Of a DNA stretch of 11,168 bases, positions 1 through 9,070 are shown one piece after another. How positions within the stretch are numbered: the stretch's first letter is position 1; every line of letters starts with the position of its first letter. The stretch is taken from contig CATLZI010000050.1 in assembly GCA_950063125.1 (NCBI GenBank), positions 1 through 11,168 on the forward strand. Direction: 5' to 3'. Source of the stretch: an uncultured Porticoccus sp. (GTDB taxonomy: Bacteria > Pseudomonadota > Gammaproteobacteria > Pseudomonadales > Porticoccaceae). The notes beneath the pieces are model-generated. The model worked only from the letters and a program-made list of their open reading frames with translations, did not search any database and was not told the origin of the DNA. The position numbers were made by a program, and so were the translations under genes.

Positions 1-1348
1 CCCCTTCAAAGTGCATCAACATGCCATCAAAATGTCCAACCTGATCAATCAGATGTAGCAGGTAGTCGGGGGCGTTGAACGACCACATCGAAATCGCCCG
101 CACCGACTGACAGGTAGGGTTGTTGCCCTGCCCGAGACCCAGGGGCTGCCCAAGTACAGAAAGGGTCCCGGCCAGCAAGAAGACCCGTGCGGGCAGTGCC
201 TGACCAAAGGCAGCGCTGATCGCAGCGTTGGCATTCTCGGAAAGATCAAGCGATATCTGCCGCCAAAGACCGGGGCCAATCGGCGGAATGAAGAGGACAC
301 CGCGCTCCAGCAACATGGCCAGTCCGTAAACCGCTTGGGCGGTTTCAGGGTAGATGGCTTCTTCAATCAGCTGATAGACCAGCTTGCTGTAACACTGCAG
401 TGAATCCAGCCCGGTATTGCTCAGACCCAGCGCATCGGGTATCAACTCAACCCGTTCATTTTCCAATAGCCAGCGCAAAAACGCCGCATGGTAATCGGAG
501 ACCAACCCCACATCATGCATGGCCCGGGCAAACCCGCGGGCTTCCTGTTGCAGGGCATTGAAATCCATCGCGGCGAGATACGCCCGATAGTGGGGTATTC
601 CAAGATCATCCAGGCTGGTCTTGGTGGGTCCGAACAATGCCGAGATCAACCGGTCTGCACCAAGGCGGGCATCACCGAGACTGTAATCGCCCCTAGCCAA
701 CGTAATCGCGATCTGCGTGATCATGGCTTTGACGTGGCCAACCTGGATCGGACGCTGACCGAGAATACGCCAGATTTCATCGGTGAGATTGCCGAGAATA
801 TCCTCGTAGCCAACGTGCTCCACCAGAAAATGCAGCAGGTCATTAACCACCTGTGTCATATCCGGCTGACTCTGTCGTTCCGCCTCAGAAACACCGGCAG
901 AAAACACTTTGCTCAGATTGTGGGCCAATACCTGGGAGAGGAAATGGTGGGCCTGCTCTGCTGAAAATCCGGTCCGGACATAACTGCCATTAGCCACTGA
1001 CAACGCCCGCAACTGGCTGAGACATTCAATCACAAGCGTCTGTCGGTCACCCAGCTCGAGGGTATTGGTCACCAGACTGGCCAGCAGCGTTTTCGGGTCC
1101 TGCCAGTCGGTGCCAAAAAACACCCCGGCGCGGTCGAGTCTGGGCGCCCACAGATAGAGCCGTTCAATACCCCCCGGCTGCATCATCAATCGGCGACAGA
1201 GCTCGAGCACCTGCGGCGTCGCCGCGGGTTTGGCAAAATCCCGACTGCGCTCCAGCCGGCTAACCGCCTGCTCCAGAGAGTTCTCAATCACATCAGCCAG
1301 CTCAGGTGAGCTGGCTACAGGGCCCGTTTCCGGGGAAACCTCAGACAT
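1..1348 (-). CDS. Large protein of unknown family with papain-like Gln/Cys motif (partial, C-terminus off the left edge)
   Basis: An open minus-strand frame of 449 codons starts at ATG 1348-1346 and is still open at the window edge, so only the N-terminal part is visible. The ATG overlaps the stop of the upstream ATP-grasp gene (shared ATGTCTGA), which argues for translational coupling and fixes the start; AGGAAG lies about 12 nt upstream. No signal peptide or membrane segment is evident. Residues 1-400 look mainly helical and soluble and match no family I can name. At residues 407-413 the sequence is Q-G-N-N-P-T-C, followed by Q-S-V-R-A-I-S-M-W. The six-residue Gln-to-Cys distance, and a Cys leading into a helix with a nearby Trp, resemble the oxyanion-hole Gln and nucleophile of papain/transglutaminase-fold enzymes. 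The expected His and Asp/Asn would lie beyond the edge, so catalysis is inference. Strand and frame are secure; function is not. Confidence 0.8.
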   Translation of the reverse strand, partial: MSEVSPETGPVASSPELADVIENSLEQAVSRLERSRDFAKPAATPQVLELCRRLMMQPGGIERLYLWAPRLDRAGVFFGTDWQDPKTLLASLVTNTLELGDRQTLVIECLSQLRALSVANGSYVRTGFSAEQAHHFLSQVLAHNLSKVFSAGVSEAERQSQPDMTQVVNDLLHFLVEHVGYEDILGNLTDEIWRILGQRPIQVGHVKAMITQIAITLARGDYSLGDARLGADRLISALFGPTKTSLDDLGIPHYRAYLAAMDFNALQQEARGFARAMHDVGLVSDYHAAFLRWLLENERVELIPDALGLSNTGLDSLQCYSKLVYQLIEEAIYPETAQAVYGLAMLLERGVLFIPPIGPGLWRQISLDLSENANAAISAAFGQALPARVFLLAGTLSVLGQPLGLGQGNNPTCQSVRAISMWSFNAPDYLLHLIDQVGHFDGMLMHFEG

Positions 1349-2567
1349 AAAAATCCAGTTCTTCCTGATGCTTCAGCAAATCGCGCATCGTGTAGGGCTC
1401 CGCACCAAAGAAATATACCAGCCCCCAGTGCGTACCGAATGCCGAGCGCTTGGTGACCTTGTTTTCCTGCGGGGCCTGTAGCTCATGAAACTCGAAGTAC
1501 TCATGTTGCTCCGTTTCTTCCGGAATACACAATTCACTCACGACCCGACGGCGCGGATAGACACCGAAACACCCGGCATGGCCTTTGGCATCCACCACTT
1601 CTTTGGGAAAAAATGCCGTAATTTCCTCTTCCGTGGTGTGCGGATCAAATGCCAGCACCATGCCCTGATAGGCATTAAAGCCATAGGCCCGTTCAAGCAA
1701 TTCAAACACTTTAAAGCCTGGCGGACGATAAGCCACCTCACCAAAGTACATTTTACCGTCTTTGGTGACAAAATATTCCGGGTGAATGAAGCCGAAATCA
1801 ATATCAAATGTTTCAATCAGTTTTTCTATTTCTTCCTCAATGCGGGGTCGCCATTTCTCCAGCTCGGGGGAGGCCGGCACAAACACCGAGTAACCGAGGG
1901 TGACGTATTCGGAAATATTCAGAAAACGGATTTTACGGTCGTGAATCCAGGCTTCTACGGCGAATTCCCAGCCATCCAGATGGCTTTCCATCAAAAACGG
2001 GAACTCGTCTTCAGGAATAGCCTGGACATCATCGGGAGTTCTGACGACCCGATGGCCGAGACAACCGGCCTTGTCAAAGGCCTTCAGGTGAATCGGATCA
2101 TTCGGGTCACCATCCAGCTTGAGCAATGCCTGATTGACGCGTTTAAGAAAATGAATGACATCCGATTTGTCATGGGCTTCTTCAAAAATACCGACACGAA
2201 TACCGCCCAGTTGCGCACGACGCTTCATCAGCGCCTTGTCGCGAAACAGCAACGACTGCCCCATCAAACGGGGATTTTTCATCAACACCGCATTGATCGC
2301 ACCAGCCCACTCCACCGTTTCCTCGAACAGCGGAATGGCGACATCCACACCCTCATCATGCAAGGTCTGGGCAATTTCCATAGAGCGATCATTCAGTCGC
2401 TCAAAGTTCCATGGGATATAGGGAATATTGTGCTTTGTTGCATATTCCTCCGCCCACGGTGGAGCAATGACCACGTAACGCCTGTCCATCCTGTCCACAG
2501 CGTCAATAGCATTTAGCGACCAGCCCAGCAAGGCAACATAGCCTTTTTCCTGATTCTTTGCTGACAT
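1341..2567 (-). CDS. ATP-grasp domain protein (carboxylate-amine/thiol ligase-like)
   Basis: 408 aa. An in-frame start 21 bp further upstream (2588) exists, but ATG 2567-2565 has GGAGG at 2575-2579 with 7 nt spacing, so it is preferred. The N-terminal ~100 residues form a Rossmann-like pre-ATP-grasp half (YVALLGWSLNAID; DEGVDVAIPLFEE). The ATP-grasp region follows: the FRDKALMKRRAQLGGIRVG segment at 108-126, a likely nucleotide-contacting Lys at 162, acidic residues in the MESHLDGWEFAVEAW segment (193-207), and the metal-binding signature around HPEYFVTKDGKMYFGEVAYR (262-281, Glu264 and Glu277, then Arg281-PPG). Enzymes of this fold activate a carboxylate as acyl-phosphate and join it to an amine or other nucleophile; the substrate cannot be read here. 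About 130 C-terminal residues extend past the core. It is first in a two-gene unit with the partial gene downstream, whose start overlaps its stop by 8 bp. Cytosolic. Confidence 0.88.
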   Translation of the reverse strand: MSAKNQEKGYVALLGWSLNAIDAVDRMDRRYVVIAPPWAEEYATKHNIPYIPWNFERLNDRSMEIAQTLHDEGVDVAIPLFEETVEWAGAINAVLMKNPRLMGQSLLFRDKALMKRRAQLGGIRVGIFEEAHDKSDVIHFLKRVNQALLKLDGDPNDPIHLKAFDKAGCLGHRVVRTPDDVQAIPEDEFPFLMESHLDGWEFAVEAWIHDRKIRFLNISEYVTLGYSVFVPASPELEKWRPRIEEEIEKLIETFDIDFGFIHPEYFVTKDGKMYFGEVAYRPPGFKVFELLERAYGFNAYQGMVLAFDPHTTEEEITAFFPKEVVDAKGHAGCFGVYPRRRVVSELCIPEETEQHEYFEFHELQAPQENKVTKRSAFGTHWGLVYFFGAEPYTMRDLLKHQEELDFYV

Positions 2568-2887
2568 AAAAAAACCTCCGGATAACACCTGTTTCTGTGC
2601 CTTTTTTTCATCAAAAAAGTGAATTAACGACGCTTGATAACCAGTGAAACCTGGTCAAAGGGAAGGCACTTCAGAGACCAGTGTGGCCCATTTCGGGGTT
2701 AAAGATCAAATAAGCGACCTTTTGGAAATTGCAATAGAAACACGGAATTAGTGGCGATTCGGCGCCGTAGAACGTCCCTCGACAGGCTGGGTGCAGCTGA
2801 ATTACAAGGCCAGCGTGGCTGCGAAAATTCATTGGCAAAATGCCCCACCACGGTTCTGGTCATGAACATGCAACGAGTTTAACCGTC
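2568..2887. other. Intergenic region without convincing gene
   Basis: About 320 bp between the ATP-grasp gene and the 3' end of gdhA. It must hold the ATP-grasp promoter on the minus strand, but I find no pair of -35/-10 boxes good enough to annotate: a TTGACC on the minus strand near 2655-2660 lacks a well-spaced -10. A small perfect hairpin (ACCAG, six-base loop, CTGGT) lies at 2640-2655, and CTGGTC/GACCAG is repeated as inverted arms across 2651-2680. Neither is followed by a T-run, so I do not call a terminator. The only SD present is GGAGG at 2575-2579, used by the ATP-grasp gene. Confidence 0.5.
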
Positions 2888-4243
<1,356 letters not shown>

Positions 4244-4313
4244 TCAATCTCTATAGCATGCGCTTTTTATGGTGGCTTACAACACAACAGCCGCCACATG
4301 AAAACTAGCGCCA

Positions 4314-4319
4314 ATAATA
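4314..4319 (-). promoter_or_regulatory. Possible -10 box for gdhA
   Basis: On the minus strand this reads TATTAT, one base from TATAAT, about 74 bp before the gdhA ATG. The best-spaced -35 is poor (CCAACA, 16 bp spacer), so this is a weak call that would fit an activator-dependent or nitrogen-regulated promoter. Confidence 0.25.
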
Positions 4320-4434
4320 GGGCACCCACAGATAATGTTGGCTGGGTGTACGAATCAGGGTGACAACGGATCGCAATCAGAGATACGGAAAGTCCAGATC
4401 GGATTTTATCGTGTCCGGCGACATGCTGAATAAT

Positions 4435-4455
4435 AGCGCACTAATATGGTGCGCT
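4435..4455. repeat. Inverted repeat in the icmF-gdhA gap (possible icmF terminator or operator)
   Basis: Perfect 7-bp arms AGCGCAC and GTGCGCT with the loop TAATATG. It starts 26 bp past the icmF stop codon on the minus strand. Read from icmF, the hairpin is followed by ATTATTC, only a weak U-rich tail, so it could be an inefficient rho-independent terminator. It could equally be a binding site upstream of gdhA. The repeat is directly visible; its role is inferred. Confidence 0.45.
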
Positions 4456-4481
4456 CAAAATATCCATTCTGAGAGACCAGA

Positions 4482-7400
4482 TCACATATTGCGCCGATAC
4501 AATCCGCCAACACGGTACAAGGCCCCACTCATCTGCCCGAGGGAGCAGCATTTGGCGGCCTCCATCAAACAGGTAAAGGAGTTGTCCCGCTGCAAGACCA
4601 CCCGCTGCAGCGCATCCAGAGCGATTTGGGATTGACCGTCGTGCAGTGACTGGTAGGCCTTCAGATTATTCACCTGCTGCTGCTTTTCGGCATCGTCGGA
4701 GCGGGCCAACTCGCGTCCCTCAATGGTTTCCTCTGTACCGGCTTCCGGCAAATAGGTATTGACCCCAATCAACGGCAGAGAGCCGTCGTGTTTGCGGTGT
4801 TCATAATAAAGGCTCTCTTCCTGAATCTTGCCGCGCTGGTACATAGTATCCATGGCACCCAATACGCCACCGCGCTCGGAGATTTTTTCAAATTCGCTGT
4901 AGACAGCCTCCTCGACCAGATCTGTCAGCTGATCAATAATAAATGAGCCCTGCCAGGGGTTTTCGCAGATATTCAGGCCAAACTCCCGGTTGATGATCAA
5001 TTGAATCGCCACCGCCCGGCGCACGGATTCGGTGGTGGGCGTGGTGATGGCCTCGTCGTAGGCGTTGGTGTGCAGGCTGTTGGTGTTGTCGAAAATCGCG
5101 TAAAGCGCCTGCAACGTGGTGCGAATATCGTTGAAACTCATTTCCTGGGCATGCAGGCTGCGACCTGACGTCTGGATGTGATACTTCAACATCTGGCTGC
5201 GCGGGCTGGCACCGTAACGGGCCTTCATGGCCCGCGCCCAGATGCGCCGCGCCACCCGGCCCATCACCGTGTATTCCGGGTCCATACCGTTGGAAAAGAA
5301 GAAGCTGAAATTCGGCACAAAGTCATCCACCTTCATACCCCGGGACAGGTAGTACTCCACCAGGGTAAACCCGTTGGACAGGGTAAATGCCAACTGGGAA
5401 ATCGGGTTGGCCCCCGCCTCGGCAATGTGATACCCACTCACCGACACGCTGTAATAGTTGCGAACATTGTGTTCGATGAAAAAAGCCTGCATGTCGCCCA
5501 TCATGGTCAGGGCAAAACTGGTGGAAAAAATACAGGTATTCTGGGCCTGATCCTCCTTGAGAATATCAGCCTGCACGGTGCCGCGCACTGACGCCAGGGT
5601 TTCGGTACGGATACGCTCGTAGGTCTCGGTATCCACCAGTTGATCGCCGGTAATACCCAATAGTGCCAACCCCAGGCCATCGTGGCCCTCCGGCAATTGA
5701 CCCGCATACTGTGGACGCGGTTCATCGCCAAACCAGGCATCGATTGTCTGCTGCGCCTCATCCCAGAGATTGTTGTCTTTCAGGTATTTTTCCACCTGCT
5801 GGTCGATGGCGGTATTCATGAAGAACGCCAGAATGATCGGTGCCGGGCCGTTGATGGTCATGGAGACGGAGGTAGACGGCGAGCAGAGATCAAATCCGGA
5901 ATAGAGTTTTTTCATGTCGTCCAGGGTCGCCACCGACACACCGGAATTGCCCACCTTCCCCCAGATATCCGGGCGAGGATCCGGGTCGGCGCCATAGAGC
6001 GTCACCGAATCAAAGGCGGTGGATAGCCGGGTGGCCGACTGCCCCCGGGACAGGTAGTGAAAGCGCCGGTTGGTACGCTCCGGGGTGCCCTCACCGGCAA
6101 ACATCCGGGTGGGATCCTCCCCGGCTCGGCGATAGGGAAATACCCCCGCCGTGAAGGGATAACTGCCGGGCAGGTTCTCCGCCAACAGAAAGCTGAGCTG
6201 CTCCCCCCAATCGCGACACTGGGGGGCAGCAATTTTGGGAATCCGCAGGTGACTGAGGGATTCCACATAGTTTTCACCCACAATGTCCCGGCCGCGCACC
6301 TGATAGCAGTATTCCTGCTGCTCCACACCGGCTTTACGCTCCGGCCACTCCTGCAACAGGCGGATCGACTCGCTGCTCAGATCACCGATGGCATCCTGAT
6401 AACCCCGTCGCAGAGCACACAGCGTTTTGTCACCCTCACCGTCGCTGAGGGCCGCCACCGGGTAAAGCTCCAACGGTTCCGGCAACAGGGGATCGCCCAG
6501 GGATGCCAACACCTGATAATACTGAAACGCACTGGCGGCAAGCGCTGCCTGGTGGTCATTGTGCACCTTGATCTGGCGGCCACCCTCACTGATTTCCGCC
6601 AGGTAGCGCACCCGATTGCCGGGGATCAGCGCCACTGACCGCGACGCTGAAGCACCATCAACGGCGGGCGGCATCCAGAGGTTTTCATCCAGGGCCTTCT
6701 TTTCCACCAGCAGGCGACACAGGTGATAAAAGGCGCTGTTCAGACCGGGGTCGTTAAACTGGCTGGCAATGGTAGGGTATACCGGAATCTGCTCCGCGGT
6801 CACGGCAAAGGCATTGTGATTGCGCTGCCACTGCTTGCGGATATCCCGCAGGGCATCTTCAGCGCCGCGCTTGTCATATTTGTTGAGAATCACCATATCG
6901 GCGTAATCGATCATGTCGATCTTTTCCAGCTGGCTCGCCGCACCGTAGTCGCTGGTCATAATATAGAGAGAGAAATCCACCAGATCGACAATCTCGGAAT
7001 CGCTCTGGCCGATACCGGCGGTCTCCACCAGCACCAGATCGTAGCCGAGGGATTTCAGGAACAGGGTGACATCCCCCAGCATTTCACTGGTGGCCAGGTG
7101 CTGGCGGCGGGTCGCCATGGAGCGCATATAAATCTGCGGTGATGACAGGCTGTTCATGCGAATGCGGTCACCGAGCAACGCACCCCCGGTGCGGCGACGG
7201 GTCGGATCCACCGCCAGCACAGCGATACGCATTCCGGGACGCTGCAGCAGAAAACGGCTCAGCAGCTCATCCACGGTACTGCTTTTACCCGCGCCACCGG
7301 TACCCGTGACACCCACTACCGGAGTGTTTTCGGCAGCCAGCTGCCAGGTCTTTTTCAGCCGCGCCAGTTCAGCGGGGACAATGGTGCCCTTCTCAATAGC

Positions 7401-7925
7401 AGAGATCATCTGTGCCACAGCAATGTCATCATCCAGCGAAGGCTGCTTCGGGTAGGGGCTGGGACGGCGGGCCCGGTGGGCCCGGCCCACCAGATCATCG
7501 ATCATACCGGTCAGGCCCAGGGTCATACCGTCAGCCGGGTGATAGATTCGGTTGACACCCTCGGCCTGAAGCTGGGCAATTTCATCCTCCGTTATGGTGC
7601 CGCCACCCCCACCGAATACCTGAATGTGCGCGGCGTTATTCTCGCGCAACAGTTCCAGCATATAACGGAAATACTCCATGTGGCCGCCCTGATAGGAGCT
7701 GATGGCGATGGCATCGGCATCCTCCTGGATCGCCGCCCGTACCACCTCGTCGACACTGCGATTGTGGCCGAGATGCACCACCTCTACGCCGCCACCCTGA
7801 ATCAACCGGCGCATCACATTGATCGCGGCATCGTGGCCATCGAACAGCGAAGTGGCCGTCACAATCCGCAACGGCGTGGCATCAACCTTCGGACGCGCAG
7901 GGTTATCACGCATTGCTTCTGTCAC
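4482..7925 (-). CDS. icmF: Fused isobutyryl-CoA mutase IcmF (B12-dependent mutase with built-in G-protein chaperone)
   Basis: 1147 aa. Converts isobutyryl-CoA and n-butyryl-CoA by adenosylcobalamin radical rearrangement; some members also interconvert isovaleryl- and pivalyl-CoA. Domains in order: B12-binding domain (about 18-135) with D-G-H-D (Asp29, His31, cobalt ligand region), SSYQGGH and VFGGGGGT; MeaB-like GTPase with P-loop GTGGAGKSS (Lys214), ETAGIGQSD and NKYD (348-351); linker; mutase TIM barrel from about 560 to the CSLGQMSGALYRVGG...RRNM end typical of IcmF. Phe609 (RMFAGEG) and Gln795 (QAQNTCIF) sit where methylmalonyl-CoA mutase has Tyr and Arg, which supports butyryl-type substrates. 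A GTG at 7931 lies inside the SD (AAGGAGG, GGAGG at 7931-7935) and cannot use it. GTG 7925-7923, 5 nt downstream, is the likely start; ATG 7913 is 17 nt away. Divergent from its probable FadR-type regulator. Confidence 0.95.
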   Translation of the reverse strand: MTEAMRDNPARPKVDATPLRIVTATSLFDGHDAAINVMRRLIQGGGVEVVHLGHNRSVDEVVRAAIQEDADAIAISSYQGGHMEYFRYMLELLRENNAAHIQVFGGGGGTITEDEIAQLQAEGVNRIYHPADGMTLGLTGMIDDLVGRAHRARRPSPYPKQPSLDDDIAVAQMISAIEKGTIVPAELARLKKTWQLAAENTPVVGVTGTGGAGKSSTVDELLSRFLLQRPGMRIAVLAVDPTRRRTGGALLGDRIRMNSLSSPQIYMRSMATRRQHLATSEMLGDVTLFLKSLGYDLVLVETAGIGQSDSEIVDLVDFSLYIMTSDYGAASQLEKIDMIDYADMVILNKYDKRGAEDALRDIRKQWQRNHNAFAVTAEQIPVYPTIASQFNDPGLNSAFYHLCRLLVEKKALDENLWMPPAVDGASASRSVALIPGNRVRYLAEISEGGRQIKVHNDHQAALAASAFQYYQVLASLGDPLLPEPLELYPVAALSDGEGDKTLCALRRGYQDAIGDLSSESIRLLQEWPERKAGVEQQEYCYQVRGRDIVGENYVESLSHLRIPKIAAPQCRDWGEQLSFLLAENLPGSYPFTAGVFPYRRAGEDPTRMFAGEGTPERTNRRFHYLSRGQSATRLSTAFDSVTLYGADPDPRPDIWGKVGNSGVSVATLDDMKKLYSGFDLCSPSTSVSMTINGPAPIILAFFMNTAIDQQVEKYLKDNNLWDEAQQTIDAWFGDEPRPQYAGQLPEGHDGLGLALLGITGDQLVDTETYERIRTETLASVRGTVQADILKEDQAQNTCIFSTSFALTMMGDMQAFFIEHNVRNYYSVSVSGYHIAEAGANPISQLAFTLSNGFTLVEYYLSRGMKVDDFVPNFSFFFSNGMDPEYTVMGRVARRIWARAMKARYGASPRSQMLKYHIQTSGRSLHAQEMSFNDIRTTLQALYAIFDNTNSLHTNAYDEAITTPTTESVRRAVAIQLIINREFGLNICENPWQGSFIIDQLTDLVEEAVYSEFEKISERGGVLGAMDTMYQRGKIQEESLYYEHRKHDGSLPLIGVNTYLPEAGTEETIEGRELARSDDAEKQQQVNNLKAYQSLHDGQSQIALDALQRVVLQRDNSFTCLMEAAKCCSLGQMSGALYRVGGLYRRNM

Positions 7926-8000
7926 AGTCACCTCCTTTTACAAGACCGGATACACAGGGTCGGCGGGAGCAGCCACCGCCTGCCAAGTTTACAGTCTTTA

Positions 8001-8006
8001 ATTATA
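8001..8006 (-). promoter_or_regulatory. -10 box of the icmF promoter
   Basis: A consensus TATAAT on the minus strand, about 75 bp before the icmF start. At 16-18 bp spacing the -35 position holds CAGGTG/GCAGGT/AGCAGG, which does not resemble TTGACA. Transcription would start near 7994, giving a leader of about 70 nt with no room for a cobalamin riboswitch. A degenerate operator-like site overlaps the -35 region. Confidence 0.5.
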
Positions 8007-8008
8007 GG

Positions 8009-8035
8009 CATTCAGTATCGGACACCTGCTGAATG
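8009..8035. repeat. Inverted repeat and degenerate second operator in the icmF promoter
   Basis: Arms CATTCAG (8009-8015) and CTGAATG (8029-8035) are perfect over 7 bp with a 13-bp centre. The centre, read on the minus strand at 8016-8024, is TGTCCGATA, close to the TGTCCGACA core of the palindrome at 8045-8069. Its midpoint (8020) is 37 bp from the main palindrome's midpoint (8057), about three and a half helical turns. A second, weaker regulator site is inferred. Confidence 0.35.
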
Positions 8036-8044
8036 AATCGATGC

Positions 8045-8069
8045 TGACATATTGTCCGACAATATGTCA
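8045..8069. promoter_or_regulatory. Perfect 25-bp palindrome: likely operator of the divergent FadR-type regulator
   Basis: Arms TGACATATTGTC and GACAATATGTCA are exact reverse complements around a single central C (8057). The core TTGTCCGACAA fits the FadR-subfamily operator pattern TNGTNNNACNA, and the GTC-N-GAC centre is the same as in the classical FadR site. It lies between icmF and the regulator gene and overlaps the predicted -35 of the regulator promoter, so autoregulation is likely. It sits about 63 bp upstream of the predicted icmF start site. The palindrome is seen directly; the protein that binds it is inferred from position and family. Confidence 0.8.
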
Positions 8070-8091
8070 ATTTAGAAAACTCTGCTATTCT
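8064..8091 (+). promoter_or_regulatory. Predicted promoter of the FadR-type regulator
   Basis: -35 ATGTCA (8064-8069, 4 of 6 consensus), a 16-bp spacer, then an extended -10: TG at 8083-8084, one base, and TATTCT at 8086-8091. The -35 box is part of the 25-bp palindrome, so a bound repressor would block polymerase. The expected start is near 8098, giving a leader of about 35 nt. Confidence 0.5.
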
Positions 8092-8132
8092 TCTGTCACC
8101 ATTAACAGACCGCCAGCAACGGATCACCCATC

Positions 8133-8870
8133 ATGGCCCAACCCGTCAACTTTGGCCCTCTGGCCCACCAGCCCGCTTACCGGCTGGGCAGTGAGAAAAT
8201 TCGTCACGCCATTATTTCCGGCGAGATTGAGGCGGGGGAACTACTGCCCACCGAAACCGATCTGGCCGAACAATTTGGCGTCACCCGCTCCACCGTCAGG
8301 GAGGCGATCCGGCTGCTGGAACACGTCGGCATTCTGGGGCGCGCCGACCGCAAACGGCTGGTGGTGACAAGACCGGGTACCGAGGCCGTCGGCCGCTCCG
8401 TCAGCTCCGCCATGCTGATGCACCAGGTGACTTTCGAAGAACTGTGGCAAGTGGCCATGGGGCTGGAGCCGCTGGCGGGCAAGCTGGCGTGCCTGTCTGC
8501 TACTGACGCCGAGAAACAGTTACTGGCGGACAACCTGGTACGCACCCGCGAGGTGATGGCCGATCACGATGCACTGCTGGAAGCAGAAATCGACTTTCAC
8601 AACCTGGTGGCGCAGGCCTCCCATAACAGCGCCCTACTGCTGGCGCGCGCCCCTCTCAACGAGCTGTTCTATCCCGCCTGGGGCGCCGTGATTCGCGCCC
8701 TATCACCGGGTGAACGCATCCTGGTCGCCCATCAACATGTCTACGATGCCATCTGCGCGGGTGATCAGGAAAAAGCAGAAGAGTGGATGGAAAAACACAT
8801 GCGTGACTTCCGCCGGGGCATCGAACTAGGCAATCTGGGATTTGATAAACCGGTACGGGGCCAAGTATAA
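8133..8870 (+). CDS. GntR-family transcriptional regulator, FadR subfamily (FCD domain)
   Basis: 245 aa, typical for the subfamily. A winged helix-turn-helix spans about residues 15-80, with the signature LPTETDLAEQFGVTRSTVRE (38-57) followed by the second-helix segment AIRLLEHVGIL. The all-helical FCD ligand domain covers about 100-230. Candidate metal ligands are Glu152/Asp154, His156 (DFHNLV), His200 (AHQHVYDAI) and His222 (EKHMRDF), the usual Asp-His-His-His arrangement. Such proteins sense small carboxylates or acyl derivatives. With icmF divergent and a palindrome between, the ligand may be an IcmF-pathway acyl-CoA or organic acid; this is inference, as is whether it represses or activates. 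The SD before ATG 8133 is weak (a lone GGA about 11 nt upstream), in keeping with low expression of a local regulator. No good terminator follows. Confidence 0.92.
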   Translation: MAQPVNFGPLAHQPAYRLGSEKIRHAIISGEIEAGELLPTETDLAEQFGVTRSTVREAIRLLEHVGILGRADRKRLVVTRPGTEAVGRSVSSAMLMHQVTFEELWQVAMGLEPLAGKLACLSATDAEKQLLADNLVRTREVMADHDALLEAEIDFHNLVAQASHNSALLLARAPLNELFYPAWGAVIRALSPGERILVAHQHVYDAICAGDQEKAEEWMEKHMRDFRRGIELGNLGFDKPVRGQV

Positions 8871-9002
8871 CCACCCCAAAGCTGGCAGACATCCTACGCC
8901 AAATGATGATACGAACTACGAAGCCTTTACCGGAAAAATACCGGCCATTGACCGTCTATCTTGAGTTATTAGCGACTGGAACTGCAACGCGATTACCAGC
9001 CG

Positions 9003-9021
9003 CTATACTGTCAGGGTATAG
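9003..9021 (+). promoter_or_regulatory. Possible promoter and operator for the small membrane-protein cluster
   Basis: TATACT at 9004-9009 is one base from the -10 consensus, about 62 bp before the 9071 start codon; the -35 candidate (ACTGCA or CTGCAA) is poor. The box is one arm of an inverted repeat, CTATAC (9003-9008) and GTATAG (9016-9021), separated by 7 bp, which could be a regulator site over the start point. The surrounding 8871-9070 gap shows nothing else I can support. Confidence 0.3.
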
Positions 9022-9070
9022 ATGGTGCTTAACTTGGCGTTACCCGCCTTGAACGCTGGAGGAGAGTAAA

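Noticed and set aside
488..964. Plus-strand open frame opposite the partial left-edge gene
   Set aside because: The minus frame is open for 449 codons and coupled to the ATP-grasp gene; this one is a shadow with no motif or SD.
1485..2516. 343-codon plus-strand open frame opposite the ATP-grasp gene
   Set aside because: It is wholly antisense to a gene with clear ATP-grasp motifs and a good SD. Its translation is rich in His, Phe and Gln with no domain, as expected of a mirror frame, and it has no SD of its own.
2840..2887. Terminator downstream of gdhA (ACGGTT ... AACCGT arms)
   Set aside because: Arms of only 6 bp with a loop of about 25 nt and no T-run; not distinguishable from chance.
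6057..6638. 193-codon plus-strand open frame inside icmF
   Set aside because: Antisense to the linker and mutase region of icmF, which is conserved from end to end; composition is that of a shadow frame.
7926..8132. Cobalamin riboswitch upstream of the B12-dependent icmF
   Set aside because: The predicted leader is only about 70 nt and the gap shows no B12-box-like sequence; the gap is explained by two promoters and an operator.
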